DNA of 64,000 bases. It comes from Polaribacter sejongensis (GTDB taxonomy: Bacteria > Bacteroidota > Bacteroidia > Flavobacteriales > Flavobacteriaceae). Below, in pieces: positions 1 to 10,000 of the stretch. Where the stretch lies: contig NZ_CP150667.1 in assembly GCF_038024065.1 (NCBI RefSeq), positions 1,240,001 to 1,304,000 of the forward strand, in the 5' to 3' direction. Below the pieces are notes generated by a model, which did not search any database, was not told the origin of the DNA, and saw nothing but the letters and a program-made list of their open reading frames with translations. The translations under genes were made by a program, and so were the position numbers. Each line of letters starts with the position of its first letter. Within the stretch, counting starts at the first letter, position 1.

Positions 1-466
1 TCATCTCTAAACCATCATTTGAAATTCCGGAATAAGAAACATTTAGCTGTGTAGTACCACCAATTTTATAGCCAACTACAGGTCTATAATAAAAACCGCC
101 ATCTAAATCTTCACTCAAACCTACTGCATAACCAAGGTTTGCTCCAACTATAAATTTTTCTGAAACATTAAATCTTGCGGCACCAGATATTGGCAAATAA
201 GAAGCATCCGAGACTTCTACTGTTCCAAGTGCAGTATCTATATCTTTTCCAAAAAAATGAGAATACTGAACAGACGGACCTAAGGTAAAACCATCAGCTA
301 CAGGAAACATATAATTTAATTCTGCTCCTAATGCTGCTCCATAGAAATCATTGGCATCTCCTGTAGGAATACCTACATTTAACCCTCCGTTTAAAACACC
401 TTCTTGTGCATTTGCTGCACTTACACCCAACATTGTTGCAAAAGCAACTATCAATAATTTCTTCAT
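1..466 (-). CDS. outer-membrane beta-barrel protein, C-terminally cut by window edge
   Basis: The first 155 codons are visible; the frame is open to the left edge. Residues 1-20 form a Sec signal peptide (MKK, hydrophobic core, then ANA before a Gln). The rest alternates short hydrophobic and polar stretches with Gly-rich turns, including FFGKDID and FYYRPVVGYK, as in small eight-stranded OmpW/OprF-like barrels of Bacteroidota. It is a close paralogue of the next gene to the right (FFGKDI and FYYRPMIGY recur there). It has its own -7 box upstream and a terminator separates it from its paralogue. Substrate or partner is unknown; a structural or adhesive role is as likely as transport. Confidence 0.8.
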   Translation of the reverse strand, partial: MKKLLIVAFATMLGVSAANAQEGVLNGGLNVGIPTGDANDFYGAALGAELNYMFPVADGFTLGPSVQYSHFFGKDIDTALGTVEVSDASYLPISGAARFNVSEKFIVGANLGYAVGLSEDLDGGFYYRPVVGYKIGGTTQLNVSYSGISNDGLEM

Positions 467-491
467 AATATTTAAATTTTTAAGTTCTATA

Positions 492-499
492 CAAAAGTA
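492..499 (-). promoter_or_regulatory. candidate -7 promoter box (TACTTTTG)
   Basis: On the minus strand TACTTTTG fits the Bacteroidota TAnnTTTG box, 25 bases upstream of the barrel gene's ATG. No convincing -33 TTG is seen at the right distance, so this is a partial match. Confidence 0.45.
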
Positions 500-576
500 A
501 ATCAGTACTGCTTTTTACATGAACGGAAAAGATTTAAAAGTTGACTCAAATGATATTCGGTAAATTTTGAGCATAA

Positions 577-606
577 AAAAACGGAAGCAAATTGCTTCCG
601 TTTTTA
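577..606 (-). terminator. intrinsic terminator, bidirectional
   Basis: A perfect hairpin (AACGGAAGCAA / TTGCTTCCGTT) is flanked by A and T tracts on both sides. It lies just past the stop codon of the second barrel gene on the minus strand and insulates the two paralogues. Confidence 0.85.
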
Positions 607-624
607 ATATATATTTAAATAATA

Positions 625-1131
625 CTATAGAGCAAACATTGCTCCAACACCAAAGTTAGAAACAGTATTACTATTTTTACTCATACCTGTATAAGTAGCT
701 TGTAACATTACCTTTTCACTAACACTATAACCTATCATTGGTCTGTAATAGAAAGCTCCCTCTTGTCCAGATGGGCTAATTCCAATACCATAACCTAAAT
801 CTGCACCAACACTAAATTTTTCTGAAGCAACAAAACGTGCAGCAGCAGCAATTGGAAGAAATCCACTATCTTCTACTTCATAAGTTCCAAGACCATTAAT
901 TTCTATATCTTTTCCAAAATAATGTAAATAAGAAATAGAAGGTCCTACTTTAAATGTTTCTGAAACATCAAACAAATAGTTAACTTCTACAGACATAGCA
1001 AATGATGAAAGATCACTTGTATCTCCAGTTGGGAAACCTACATTTACACCTCCATTAAGACTACCTTCTTGTGCATTAACAACACCTAATCCTGCAAACG
1101 CAAGCGCAGCAATAACTAATAATTTTTGTTT
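625..1131 (-). pseudogene. barrel-protein paralogue whose start codon is missing
   Basis: Reading upstream from the stop, the frame is open and paralogous to the gene at the left edge through the whole barrel and back into a good signal peptide (KLLVIAALAFAGLGVVNA, then Gln). Where ATG AAA AAA should stand the sequence reads TAA AAA CAA AAA TTA TTA. There is no ATG, GTG or TTG between that stop and an internal Met about 45 codons into the reading frame; starting there would give a 123-aa protein without signal peptide. A loss of about four bases (TCAT on the plus strand) explains the change. The promoter is intact. It could be a real lesion, a sequencing error, or a gene started from a rare ATT codon. 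Confidence 0.65.
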
Positions 1132-1143
1132 TTAATTATATAT

Positions 1144-1172
1144 CAAAATTAATCAAAAAAAAGAATAATCAA
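1144..1172 (-). promoter_or_regulatory. promoter TTG-N18-TAATTTTG
   Basis: TTG (1170-1172) and TAATTTTG (1144-1151) on the minus strand are 18 bases apart, a good match to the Bacteroidota consensus. The box ends about 16 bases before where the barrel paralogue's lost start codon should be, so transcription signals are intact although the start codon is not. Confidence 0.6.
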
Positions 1173-1285
1173 ATTATTTTTAAGAATAAAAACAAGAATA
1201 ATTTAATTTTAATATCGCTAAAAAACATATTTCATAATTTTTAGGTTCTAACAAATTGATAATTAACTTTTAATATCTTTATCCC

Positions 1286-2182
1286 ATGAAATGGCAAAAC
1301 GCAATTAGAGATTTTCAACTTTTTTTAAGGATAGAAAGAGGGCTTTCTAAAAATACAATTGATAGTTATACGAGAGATTTAGAAAAACTGATGTTGTTTT
1401 TAGAGGAAAACGAAATTAACCTCACTCCTATTACTATTGATGAAGAGTCCATTCAGCAATTTATTTATGAAATTGCTAAAAAAGTGAATCCTAGAAGTCA
1501 AGCGCGTATTATTTCTGGTTTGCGTAGTTTTTTCGATTATTTAATTTTTGAAGATTATAGAGAAACCAATCCTACAGATTTAATTGAAGCTCCAAAAATT
1601 GGAAGAAAATTACCTGATACCTTGTCCGAAGATGAAATTAACAATCTTATTTCTGCGATCGATTTAAGCCATCCGCAAGGCGAAAGAAACAGAACTATTT
1701 TAGAAACCTTGTACAGTTGTGGTTTGCGTGTAAGTGAACTCATTACCCTACAAATTTCTGATTTATTTTTTGAAGAAGGCTTTGTAAGAGTAATCGGAAA
1801 AGGAAATAAACAGCGTTTTGTACCGATTCATTATGCTGCTCAAAAATATATTTCGAGTTATATAAAAGGTATTAGAGCACATGTACAGCCACAAAAAGGT
1901 TTTGAAGATACTGTTTTCTTAAACAGACGCGGAAAAGGCTTGACCAGACAAATGATTTTTATCATTCTAAAAAACCTAGCTATAGAAATTGATCTAAAGA
2001 AGAAAATTAGTCCGCATACGTTACGTCATTCTTTTGCTACACATTTATTAAAAAATGGAGCAGACTTAAGGGCGATTCAACAAATGTTAGGTCATGAAAG
2101 TATTACCACAACCGAAGTGTATGTGCATTTAGATAAAAGTTATTTAAAAGAAGTGGTAGAAACCTATCATCCTAGAAAATAA
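1286..2182 (+). CDS. xerD: tyrosine recombinase XerD
   Basis: Site-specific recombinase that with a partner resolves chromosome dimers at dif during division. At 298 aa it has family length. The N-terminal SAM-like core-binding domain spans about residues 1-90 and the catalytic domain about 110-290. The active-site set is complete: R148 in GLRVSEL, K172 or nearby in GKGNKQR, H244-x-x-R247 in HTLRH, H270 in LGH and nucleophile Y279 in EVYVH. It stands alone between a divergent gene and a repeat-rich spacer, with no integrase-type neighbours, so a housekeeping XerD or single-recombinase Xer role is favoured over a mobile-element integrase. XerC cannot be formally excluded. Confidence 0.9.
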   Translation: MKWQNAIRDFQLFLRIERGLSKNTIDSYTRDLEKLMLFLEENEINLTPITIDEESIQQFIYEIAKKVNPRSQARIISGLRSFFDYLIFEDYRETNPTDLIEAPKIGRKLPDTLSEDEINNLISAIDLSHPQGERNRTILETLYSCGLRVSELITLQISDLFFEEGFVRVIGKGNKQRFVPIHYAAQKYISSYIKGIRAHVQPQKGFEDTVFLNRRGKGLTRQMIFIILKNLAIEIDLKKKISPHTLRHSFATHLLKNGADLRAIQQMLGHESITTTEVYVHLDKSYLKEVVETYHPRK

Positions 2183-2213
2183 AGCCCATCCTAACCTTCC
2201 CAAAGAGAAGGAA
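2183..2213 (+). repeat. short dispersed repeat (GCCCATCCT family)
   Basis: Directly after the xerD stop comes GCCCATCCT followed by CTTCC...GGAA. The same module occurs in reverse orientation at 10657-10684, next to the rny stop. Both copies abut the 3' end of a gene, as short dispersed repeats of flavobacteria often do. Confidence 0.5.
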
Positions 2214-2527
2214 CTCATGCTCTTGAAACTACAATACTGAGTAACTTTATGTGATTTCTCTGCCGAAATTTCAGAATAAAAAAGACAAAACTGAGTAAAA
2301 ACTATAATCGTGTCACTTCGACCTTTTAAGAGAAGTTTCACAAGAAACTAACACAAGTTTGAGCGACTTTACGGGATTTCTCCTTGCGTCGAAATGATAA
2401 ATCAGTGTGCTATGCTTTGTATTATTTTTGATAAAGTTAAAAAAATGGTTCTAGATACAATTTCGAAAAAAATAAAAATTACTAAAAAAGAGAGTTTCGA
2501 AATAGATTCAAAAATAAAAAAGACTGT
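2214..2527. other. non-coding spacer with degenerate repeat fragments
   Basis: No credible gene on either strand. The stretch contains fragments such as GTCACTTCGAC and GGATTTCTCC followed by TCGAAATGA; a similar fragment lies around 27390-27420. It looks like eroded dispersed repeats. Confidence 0.5.
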
Positions 2528-2656
2528 CTAAAAAGGTTTAAATCTTGTCATGCTAAACTTGTTTCAGCATCTTTACGTACTGAAATTCAAACACCACAAG
2601 AACCTGAAATAAATTCAGGTTGACAAAAAAAACAATTTAAAGACAGCCTTTTTTAG
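2528..2656 (+). repeat. composite two-hairpin element, copy 1
   Basis: Bounded by CTAAAAAGG on the left and CCTTTTTTAG on the right (inverted ends). Inside are two hairpins: TGCTAAAC...GTTTCAGCA, then AACCTGAAATAAATTCAGGTT followed by GACAAAAA. A second copy with the same plan is at 5396-5510 and a related, reversed copy at 58506-58593. The right end may also terminate the neighbouring minus-strand phosphatase gene, whose stop is 13 bases away. Confidence 0.65.
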
Positions 2657-2669
2657 GTTGATAAAACAC

Positions 2670-3779
2670 TTACTTTATAAAAGAAAAAGGTTTTCCAATT
2701 GAATCTGTTATTATTTCTAAATCTAAAAGTTTGGCTACAGAAGCAGCTACTTGATTTGTATACAACTGCTCTTCCGATACAATTTCTCCTTTTGCTTCAA
2801 TTTCATTTCCAAAAGCAAGTACCCAAACCTGGTCAGTATCTTTTATTGAATTTCCGTGATGTTTCCAGGTTTCTAAAGGTTCTATACCTCTACCATGATC
2901 TGTCGTAATTATAAAAGTGGTTTTACCTTTGTAAAAAGAATTTTGCTGCGTAAAGTCCCAAAGTTTTTGGATGAAAGCATCTGTTCTTTGTGCCGATTTT
3001 AAATACGCATCGTATTCTCCATCATGTGCAAAATCATCGGTTTCTCCGTAAGAAATAAACACCAACTTAGGATGTTTCTTTTTAATCGTTTCTAAAGCAT
3101 AATGATGTGTAAAAACATCTAAACGAACACCTCCCCAAGGACTCGGAGTTTCTGCTTGCAATTCATTTAAGAAAACTTCTTTATCTGACAAATCCGATCC
3201 TTTTGCATTTCTGAAACCTGCATTTACATACAAACCACTTCTTTCTTCGTTGATGATAGACGGGAAAACATCCCAACTACCAAAAGCAGCAACTTTACCT
3301 TTATAAGCGTCCGATTTTTCTGCTATTTCTAAAAATGTAGTATTCGGATTCGGAATTTTACGATTGCTATTAATTCTTGCATCGTCTGCTTTACCTGTTA
3401 AAATTTCATTATAACCAGGATACGAAAAATGCATTCCGTTGGTTAAATTCATTTTACTTCCTTCCCAACGGTTTCCGTGTATTTGTCCGGTTTTAGCAAC
3501 TTCGCTCCAAATAAAAGGTAGTAATACTTCTCTTCTTTCGGTTGCAGACTCTCTCCAAAATTCTTTTTTCAAACTTTTAGGGTTTCCCACGTATTCTTTG
3601 TTTTCTACCAATAAAGAATCGGCTCCAGAAAATAACTCTTGCCAACGTAAACCGTCTAAAGTAATTACAAAAACTTTATTAGAATCGTCTTTCAATATTG
3701 TTTTAATTTCCTTTTTTTCTGATGAACACGCGGCTAACATCAACAAAAAAAAGACACTTGATAATTTTATTATTTTCAT
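2670..3779 (-). CDS. alkaline-phosphatase-superfamily lipoprotein (phosphodiesterase/phosphatase-like)
   Basis: A 369-aa metal-dependent hydrolase of the alkaline phosphatase / nucleotide pyrophosphatase / sulfatase superfamily. It has a lipoprotein signal with lipobox LAAC (C18). Visible metal and catalytic residues: D42 in TLDGLRW, probable nucleophile S119 in FSYPGYNE, D248/D249 and H252 in ETDDFAHDG, D294-H295 in TTDHGRG, and H307/H308. A Ser or Thr nucleophile rather than a sulfatase Cys/Ser-x-Pro-x-Arg signature points to phosphate-ester cleavage. Its ATG overlaps the stop of the upstream phosphatase by one base (TAATG), so the two are translationally coupled. Likely last gene of the SusCD operon. 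The exact substrate is unknown. Confidence 0.8.
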   Translation of the reverse strand: MKIIKLSSVFFLLMLAACSSEKKEIKTILKDDSNKVFVITLDGLRWQELFSGADSLLVENKEYVGNPKSLKKEFWRESATERREVLLPFIWSEVAKTGQIHGNRWEGSKMNLTNGMHFSYPGYNEILTGKADDARINSNRKIPNPNTTFLEIAEKSDAYKGKVAAFGSWDVFPSIINEERSGLYVNAGFRNAKGSDLSDKEVFLNELQAETPSPWGGVRLDVFTHHYALETIKKKHPKLVFISYGETDDFAHDGEYDAYLKSAQRTDAFIQKLWDFTQQNSFYKGKTTFIITTDHGRGIEPLETWKHHGNSIKDTDQVWVLAFGNEIEAKGEIVSEEQLYTNQVAASVAKLLDLEIITDSIGKPFSFIK

Positions 3780-5365
3780 TATTTAATCGTTTTAAATGTT
3801 TTTATAGTAGACCAATCACTCCAATTTAAAAATTGATCTCTGTATCGAACACGCACATAATACGTTGTGTTACTATTTAGCTTTCTATCTAAAATCTCAT
3901 CCGTTAAATCATCATCTTTTTGTCTATTTTCTCTGTAATACCAATTTTCATGTTGTTTCCAAGAATCATAAGTTGGCTTTACAAAATCTTCTGTGGTTGA
4001 TACTTGCCAATTAACACCTGCATGAAAAGCATCCTTTTTATCACTTTTAAAAGAATTTGCTTTTAAAACTACTTTATAAATGGGTTGTGCATCTTTGCTA
4101 AAATCAACTAAAAGAGGGGTTTTTGGCTGAATTGTTTTCTTAAAAACCGTTATACTATCTCTTAACTCGTTTTTTCTAGATTTAATATTATTACCTCTAC
4201 TGATCCTTTTTAAAGTAAAAGAAGGGTTTTCTTTATCTGGGTCTATCGTTGCCAATACAAAACCATATTCATCTTGAGTTACTGTAAATTCATCATAATC
4301 TCTCCCTTCAAATTCGCCCCAATTATCAATAGCGCCTCCGGCGGAAGCAACATTTACCCAAAGATGTTTGTGCTCTTTAGATTGCCCTCTAGAATATCCG
4401 TGCGTATGTCCGAAAAAATGTAAACTTGGCTTATTCGATTCTTCTGTAAAATCTTCTAGTAATTTTACTACTTTTCCTGAGAAATCTTCTTCTCCAGGAA
4501 TCCATAATTCCGATTTATGCGGATGATGTAATTGCGCAAAAACAAAATCTATCGAATCATTTTTAGCTGTTTTAGCCAACAACTCCTTTAACCAAACCAA
4601 TTGTTGTTTTATATCTCGATATCCATCGTTAGAATCTAAACCGATAATTCTGGTATTTGCATAATCTTTAAACCACCAATGTTCTGCATATTCTGGACTC
4701 CCGTTTTTTGGCAAACTAAAATATTTAAAGAAATAATCTGAATTCTTTTCATGGTTCCCAGGAACTGGATACACAGGCACTTGAGAAAACAATTTTTCTG
4801 ATTGCTTAAAAAAATGCGCTTCCCATTGATTGAAAGTTGTACCAGTAACCACCAAATCTCCAGGAATAACCACCATTGCAAGATTGTCTGAAATGTCGCC
4901 TTCAAAATTCTTTTTAAAATATGGTAAAACGCCTTCTTCTACTATTTCTTGAAATTTTGTTGGATGCTGCCAATCGTTTTGCATATCACTCATAGCAACT
5001 AAGTTTATCTTTTTAGATCCGCCAGCAAAAGGAGGTGTTTTAAATTGATACACTTCAGAAATTGCTTTTCCTGTTTGTACTTTGTAAAAATAGGTTGTAA
5101 ATCTAGTTAAACCCGTAACAGCAACTTCATGTACTCTTTTTTCTGAAAAATTAATATCGAAAGAAGTTCCGGTAGCTTTATTCTTTAATTTGTTCTTTTT
5201 GGTTCCCCAATACACTACCGCTTCTTCACCAAAATCTGTTTGCCACATAATTTTGATTGAGGTTGGTTCCGCATCTTGCAAATAAGGTTTTATTTCTATT
5301 TTTTGCGCCAATAAAAACTGCGAGCAAAACAGTATTGAAAATGTAATGAATATCTTTTTTTTCAT
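3779..5365 (-). CDS. purple acid phosphatase-like metallophosphoesterase
   Basis: Exported 528-aa phosphoesterase; signal peptide about residues 1-20. Residues 25-110 match the fibronectin-like N-terminal domain of purple acid phosphatases (YLQDAEPTSIKIMWQTD). The metallophosphoesterase domain follows with D127 (MSDMQND), D170 (IPGD), N204-H205 (PGNHE), H280/H281 (LHHPH) and H320-x-H322 (GHTH), a complete dimetal site. The C-terminal 120 residues form a second fibronectin-type module (YYVRVRYRDQ, NWSDWS). Gene order and one-base overlap with the downstream alkaline-phosphatase-type gene suggest joint breakdown of phosphate esters outside the inner membrane, fed by the SusCD pair upstream. Confidence 0.85.
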   Translation of the reverse strand: MKKKIFITFSILFCSQFLLAQKIEIKPYLQDAEPTSIKIMWQTDFGEEAVVYWGTKKNKLKNKATGTSFDINFSEKRVHEVAVTGLTRFTTYFYKVQTGKAISEVYQFKTPPFAGGSKKINLVAMSDMQNDWQHPTKFQEIVEEGVLPYFKKNFEGDISDNLAMVVIPGDLVVTGTTFNQWEAHFFKQSEKLFSQVPVYPVPGNHEKNSDYFFKYFSLPKNGSPEYAEHWWFKDYANTRIIGLDSNDGYRDIKQQLVWLKELLAKTAKNDSIDFVFAQLHHPHKSELWIPGEEDFSGKVVKLLEDFTEESNKPSLHFFGHTHGYSRGQSKEHKHLWVNVASAGGAIDNWGEFEGRDYDEFTVTQDEYGFVLATIDPDKENPSFTLKRISRGNNIKSRKNELRDSITVFKKTIQPKTPLLVDFSKDAQPIYKVVLKANSFKSDKKDAFHAGVNWQVSTTEDFVKPTYDSWKQHENWYYRENRQKDDDLTDEILDRKLNSNTTYYVRVRYRDQFLNWSDWSTIKTFKTIK

Positions 5366-5395
5366 TTTTCTTTAAATTAAAAATAAGAAGTTATC

Positions 5396-5510
5396 TAAAA
5401 AGGATTAATTCGTGTCATACTGAACTTGTTTCAGTATCTCAAATCACAGAATTTCAATGTTTATAAGAATCTGAAATAAATTCAGATTGACAAAAAAACT
5501 CCCTTTTTAG
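5396..5510 (+). repeat. composite two-hairpin element, copy 2
   Basis: Same plan as 2528-2656: ends CTAAAAAGG and CCCTTTTTAG, hairpins TACTGAAC...GTTTCAGTA and AATCTGAAATAAATTCAGATT, then GACAAAAA. Paired changes relative to copy 1 (G-C to A-T in the first stem, C-G to T-A in the second) keep both hairpins. It sits between the susD-like gene and the phosphatase genes and might tune expression within the operon. Confidence 0.65.
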
Positions 5511-5541
5511 AAAACTCCTTATAAATTATCTTTTTATTTTT

Positions 5542-7020
5542 CTATTGTAACCACCAAGTCAATTCTCTAATTCCATCATTAGAACCACTAAATTGTCTGT
5601 CAATTGCTTCCGTAACATTGGTTGCATTGTTATTGTATTCATCTAAAGGATAAATCCATCTTGTTGGAGGCGTATCTGAACCTAAATATGGAAACTCTGG
5701 ATACCCTGTTCTTAAATGATCAAAATACATATTCCAACCACCTTGTAAAAAAGAAGTCAAATATTTCTGAGTTAAAATTAATTCCAATTTTTCTGCATCT
5801 GTGGTAGCATTTAAAAAATTCACTTTTGTTCCTGCAATATAATTTACAGCTTCAGTTGGTGTATAATACGCTTCATACCCTTTTGCATAGGTATTATAAA
5901 ATTGGAAATTTGCTTTAATTGCGTTTTCATAAAAAGCTTGTGCATTACCAGAAGGAATCCATCCTTTTACTGCTGCTTCTGCTAAAATAAACTGAACTTC
6001 AGAAAAACTTAACACATTATGTGCTTCTGTGGTTGGATCTGCTGTATATCTGTCATTTACTTTAGATATATCTCCAGCTGCTGCCACTAAATTTACATCG
6101 TTATAAGCCGCGATAGGACTTCCTCCTGCGTAGGCAGTAAAATTATCAATTCCTAAACCTGCTTCTTTTGCATTTTTAGTCTGACCTGCAATAGCGAATA
6201 ATCGTTTATCACCTCTCTCTACCAACATATCTATAAAAGTAGATGCCATGTATAAACCAGAACCATACCCACTAGAATTGAATTCTGTATATCTAGAATC
6301 TACCACATCTACAAACTCTAAGCGCGCACTTTCTTCTGCAGTTGCTATTATAGATTCGGAATTGTAAATAGAAGCAAATTCATTTTTAATATTTAAAGAA
6401 GAACTTCCTTCCTTTTTAGAAAGTGTCAATAAAACTTTTAAACGAAAAGAATTTACTAACTTTTTCCACTTGCTAACATCTCCATTAAAAATAGGATCTC
6501 CGGTAATAATACTTGTTCCGTCTAACAACGTATTCGCCATTTCTAACTCACTTAAAACTCCTGCAAAAACCTCTTCTTGTGTACTGTATTTTGGTTGATA
6601 TAAATCTTCCGTTTCTCCTTTTAAAGCGTCTGCATAAGGAACATCTCCAAAAGTTAACGCCAAATCATAAAAATAATACGCTCTAAAAAAGTAGCCAATT
6701 CCTTTGTAAGAATCATCTGCTATTCTACCTGCTTCTTCCATCATTTTTGTAACCTGTCTTAAGCTATTGTAAGCATCAAAACTTGCTCTGTCCCATTTGT
6801 AAAACTGAGAAGTACTTTCTCCGTCTGTTTGCACAATCATTCTAGAAGCATACATTGCGCCTGTTCCTTTTACCTGAAAAGCAGAAGTTGTAATATTAGT
6901 TAACAATAAATCTGGATGTGTTACGCTTACTTTATTTGGATTGTCGTTGATGTCTATATCTTCACAAGAAGAGACCACAACCGCCATCATTAAAAATAAT
7001 ATTATTTTAAAATTTTTCAT
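5542..7020 (-). CDS. SusD/RagB-like surface lipoprotein
   Basis: A 492-aa surface lipoprotein that binds substrate over a SusC pore. The lipoprotein signal ends at C19 (VVSSCED). The helical TPR-like body and the opening motif ININDNPN/DLLLTNIT fit the SusD-like_2 branch (SusD/RagB superfamily). It starts five bases after the stop of the SusC-like gene, so the pair is one unit. Substrate cannot be read from sequence; the downstream phosphoesterases rather than glycoside hydrolases suggest a phosphate-containing ligand instead of a plain polysaccharide. Confidence 0.9.
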   Translation of the reverse strand: MKNFKIILFLMMAVVVSSCEDIDINDNPNKVSVTHPDLLLTNITTSAFQVKGTGAMYASRMIVQTDGESTSQFYKWDRASFDAYNSLRQVTKMMEEAGRIADDSYKGIGYFFRAYYFYDLALTFGDVPYADALKGETEDLYQPKYSTQEEVFAGVLSELEMANTLLDGTSIITGDPIFNGDVSKWKKLVNSFRLKVLLTLSKKEGSSSLNIKNEFASIYNSESIIATAEESARLEFVDVVDSRYTEFNSSGYGSGLYMASTFIDMLVERGDKRLFAIAGQTKNAKEAGLGIDNFTAYAGGSPIAAYNDVNLVAAAGDISKVNDRYTADPTTEAHNVLSFSEVQFILAEAAVKGWIPSGNAQAFYENAIKANFQFYNTYAKGYEAYYTPTEAVNYIAGTKVNFLNATTDAEKLELILTQKYLTSFLQGGWNMYFDHLRTGYPEFPYLGSDTPPTRWIYPLDEYNNNATNVTEAIDRQFSGSNDGIRELTWWLQ

Positions 7021-7025
7021 TTTTA

Positions 7026-10000
7026 TTAAAATTTAAAAGTTAAACCTAAACCTAAGTATCTTGTAGAAGGATCTTGTAAATTATCATCATTTCCGTAATC
7101 AGGGTCAATGATATCTGCTTTTTTTAAGATGAATAAGTTGTAACCGTTTATACTTGCATTAATTTGTTTGATTCCTTTAACTTTTAAAACATTTGTTAAA
7201 TCGTAACTTAAAGCTACCGTTCTTAATTTAAGGAAAGATCTGTCGAATACATTTGCAAAAGTTTCACTTTCTTCTTCCGTAACTTGTGCTCTATATGGGT
7301 AGTTTTGAGACCAAGCTTGCCAGCTTACTGGTGATGAATGTGTTGCATACGTTCTTGTATCTGAAGTTACTGTTCCGTTTAAATCTCTTTGCACAGAACC
7401 ACTAGTTACATTTACACCAGTTGGCACATATACGGTTCCAATTCCGTTTGCATATTCTGCATCTCTAAATTCTGTAGAATTTGGATGTTTACCACCCCAC
7501 CACATTTTTTCTACCGTTAAAGATCTCATTAAACCTCCCCAAACGCCATCAATACCAACTTTTAATGAAAAGCCTTTGTACTTGAATGTATTTTCTAAAC
7601 CAAATCTAAAATCAGGGTTCTTATTTCCTATATTTTGTTCATATGGATTTTTGGTTGGCATCCCAGTATTGGCATCTAAAATTAATTCTCCATCTGCAGA
7701 TTTTTCCCAAACGGTTGCATAATATGCATCAGTTCTATCATTTAATCGTAAGCTATTGTATTGCTCAGCTCCTTCATCTAATCTTGTTAAACGTTGTACT
7801 TTTTTAGACCAGTTTGCTAAAACATCCCATCTAAAATCCGCATTCTTAATTGGTGTTGCTCTCACAGAAACCTCAAAACCATTGGTAGTAAATTGGTGTG
7901 CATTTTCTTTTCTTGATGAAAAACCAGATCCTAAAGAAATTGGTAAATCGATAATTGAATTTTCATCTATAGCGTTATAATATGCAAAGTCTAATCCAAT
8001 TCTATTCTTTAAAAAACCTGCACTTAAACCTAATTCTACATTGGTAGTTAAAGAACCTTCTATATCTGGATTTACCAAACTACCTGAATACGATAATTCT
8101 GGACTTCCATCAAAAGTACCTGCATTGTCATAATAAGAATTTATTTGATACGCACTTAAAGATCTTTTTACTTGCGCCCAAGAACCAAAAGCTTTTAAAT
8201 AGTTGATAGATTCTGGTAATTCAATCCATTCTGAAACAATGGTACTTAATGAAACTGAAGGGTAAAATAAAGAGTTATTATCCGTTGGCAATGTAGAATG
8301 CTTATCTGTTCTACCAGTAAATGTTAAGAATAACTTATTATCAAAATCCAATTCTAACATTCCGTATAAACTGTTTACAGATCTTTCAGAAAAATCTGTA
8401 CTCGCAATCACGTTTCCTTTTGTATTATTTAAACTATACAATTCAGGAACAATAATACCATCTGTAGCATTGTATTCTTGTTGGTATTTATGATATTCTG
8501 ATGAAGCTCCTGCGTTAACACCTAAAGAAAATTTATCTGTAATTTCTTTATTATAGGTAGCTAATACATTATAATCTACATCCACAGAATTGGTATTCCA
8601 TGTTTTGTAATCTCCATCTCTTGGGTCTCCGTAATTCAAATAAGACTTCGGACTTTCTCTGTTTTCAAACCGATCTTTCATCACAGCAGACCCCATTGCC
8701 TGAACACTAAAATCATCAGAAATTTGATAATTTAATTTCAACTGTCCATTTAAAACATTAGAATCATATCGCTGATTTAATTCATTAGCAGCAAAATACA
8801 CGTTGTTATACCAAGCATAATTAAAGTTTGCTTGTCTATATCCTTCCTGACCAGGAATATATCTGTGCTCATTCAATTCTTGACCATTTACATCATCTCC
8901 CATCCAAATTAAGATAGTGTACATATGATTTTTTGGTCCGTAACCATGTCTAGGATAATTCGGCGAGAATACTTTGTTATACGCCAACTTGCTATCCAAC
9001 GTTAACTTCTCTGATAATTTTGTTGTTGAATTAAAAGTTAATCCACCTGTTTTTAAATTGGTATTTGGCACTCTACCTGTATGCGATTTGTAGTTACCAG
9101 ATAATCTATAAGAACCATTTTTAGAAGAATTTACTACAGAAAAAGAAGTAGTATTGATAACTCCTGTTCTTAGAAAGTCTTTTAAATTATTATGATATTC
9201 CCAATCAATAGGCACTCTAGAATAACGAGACTTATCATCATATTTTGTTCCGCTTACATCTCCCCACCAAGGAGTAACATCACCAGAAATATTGTCTTTA
9301 ATAGGACTATTCCATTGTGCTATTTTTACTCCAGGCTCAAATTTTGGTCCCCAAATCATATCTCCATCAGAAATACCACCATCTTGTCCGTCCCAAAATT
9401 CATATTGTCCGTTAGAACCATTTCCGTATTCTGTTTGTGTTTCTGGAAAAACCGTAAAACCAGCACTTACCATGGTATTATGAGAAACTGTAATTTCTAA
9501 TCCGTCAGATTTCTGACCTTTAGAAGTTGTAATTTGTATCGCTCCATTTCCTCCTCTATATCCGTATAAAGCAGAAGCAGAAGTTCCTTTTAAAACCGTA
9601 ATATCAACAATATCATCCGGAGAAATATCATAAAAATCTGTACTTACAGGAATTCCGTCTACTACAATTAAAGGTGATTTCCCTCTTAACGTAAATGAAG
9701 GTGATTGAAATAACCCTGTTGGATTACTAACCGTTAAACCTGCAACTTTACCAGTAATTAAACCTGCAGCATTTGGCGCAACAACTTCTTTAATAGTAGA
9801 AGCATCTACTCGTTGAGTTGCGTAACCGACTTTTTTCTGTTCTCTTTTAATACCTAAAGCCGTTACAATAACTTCGCTTAGTGCATTAACTTCTGGTAAC
9901 ATTGTAATAGTAATATTGTTTCTATTTCCAATAACAATATCTTGACTTTGGTACCCTAGAAATTCAACTCTTATAATACTTGTTGCATCTTTAAACTCTA

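Noticed and set aside
625..996. 123-aa barrel protein starting at the internal Met
   Set aside because: It would lack the signal peptide and first strand although homologous sequence continues upstream in frame; a lost start is the better explanation.
1286..2182. Mobile-element integrase
   Set aside because: The recombinase has XerD length and motifs, and there is no att-like duplication, cargo or other phage gene around it.
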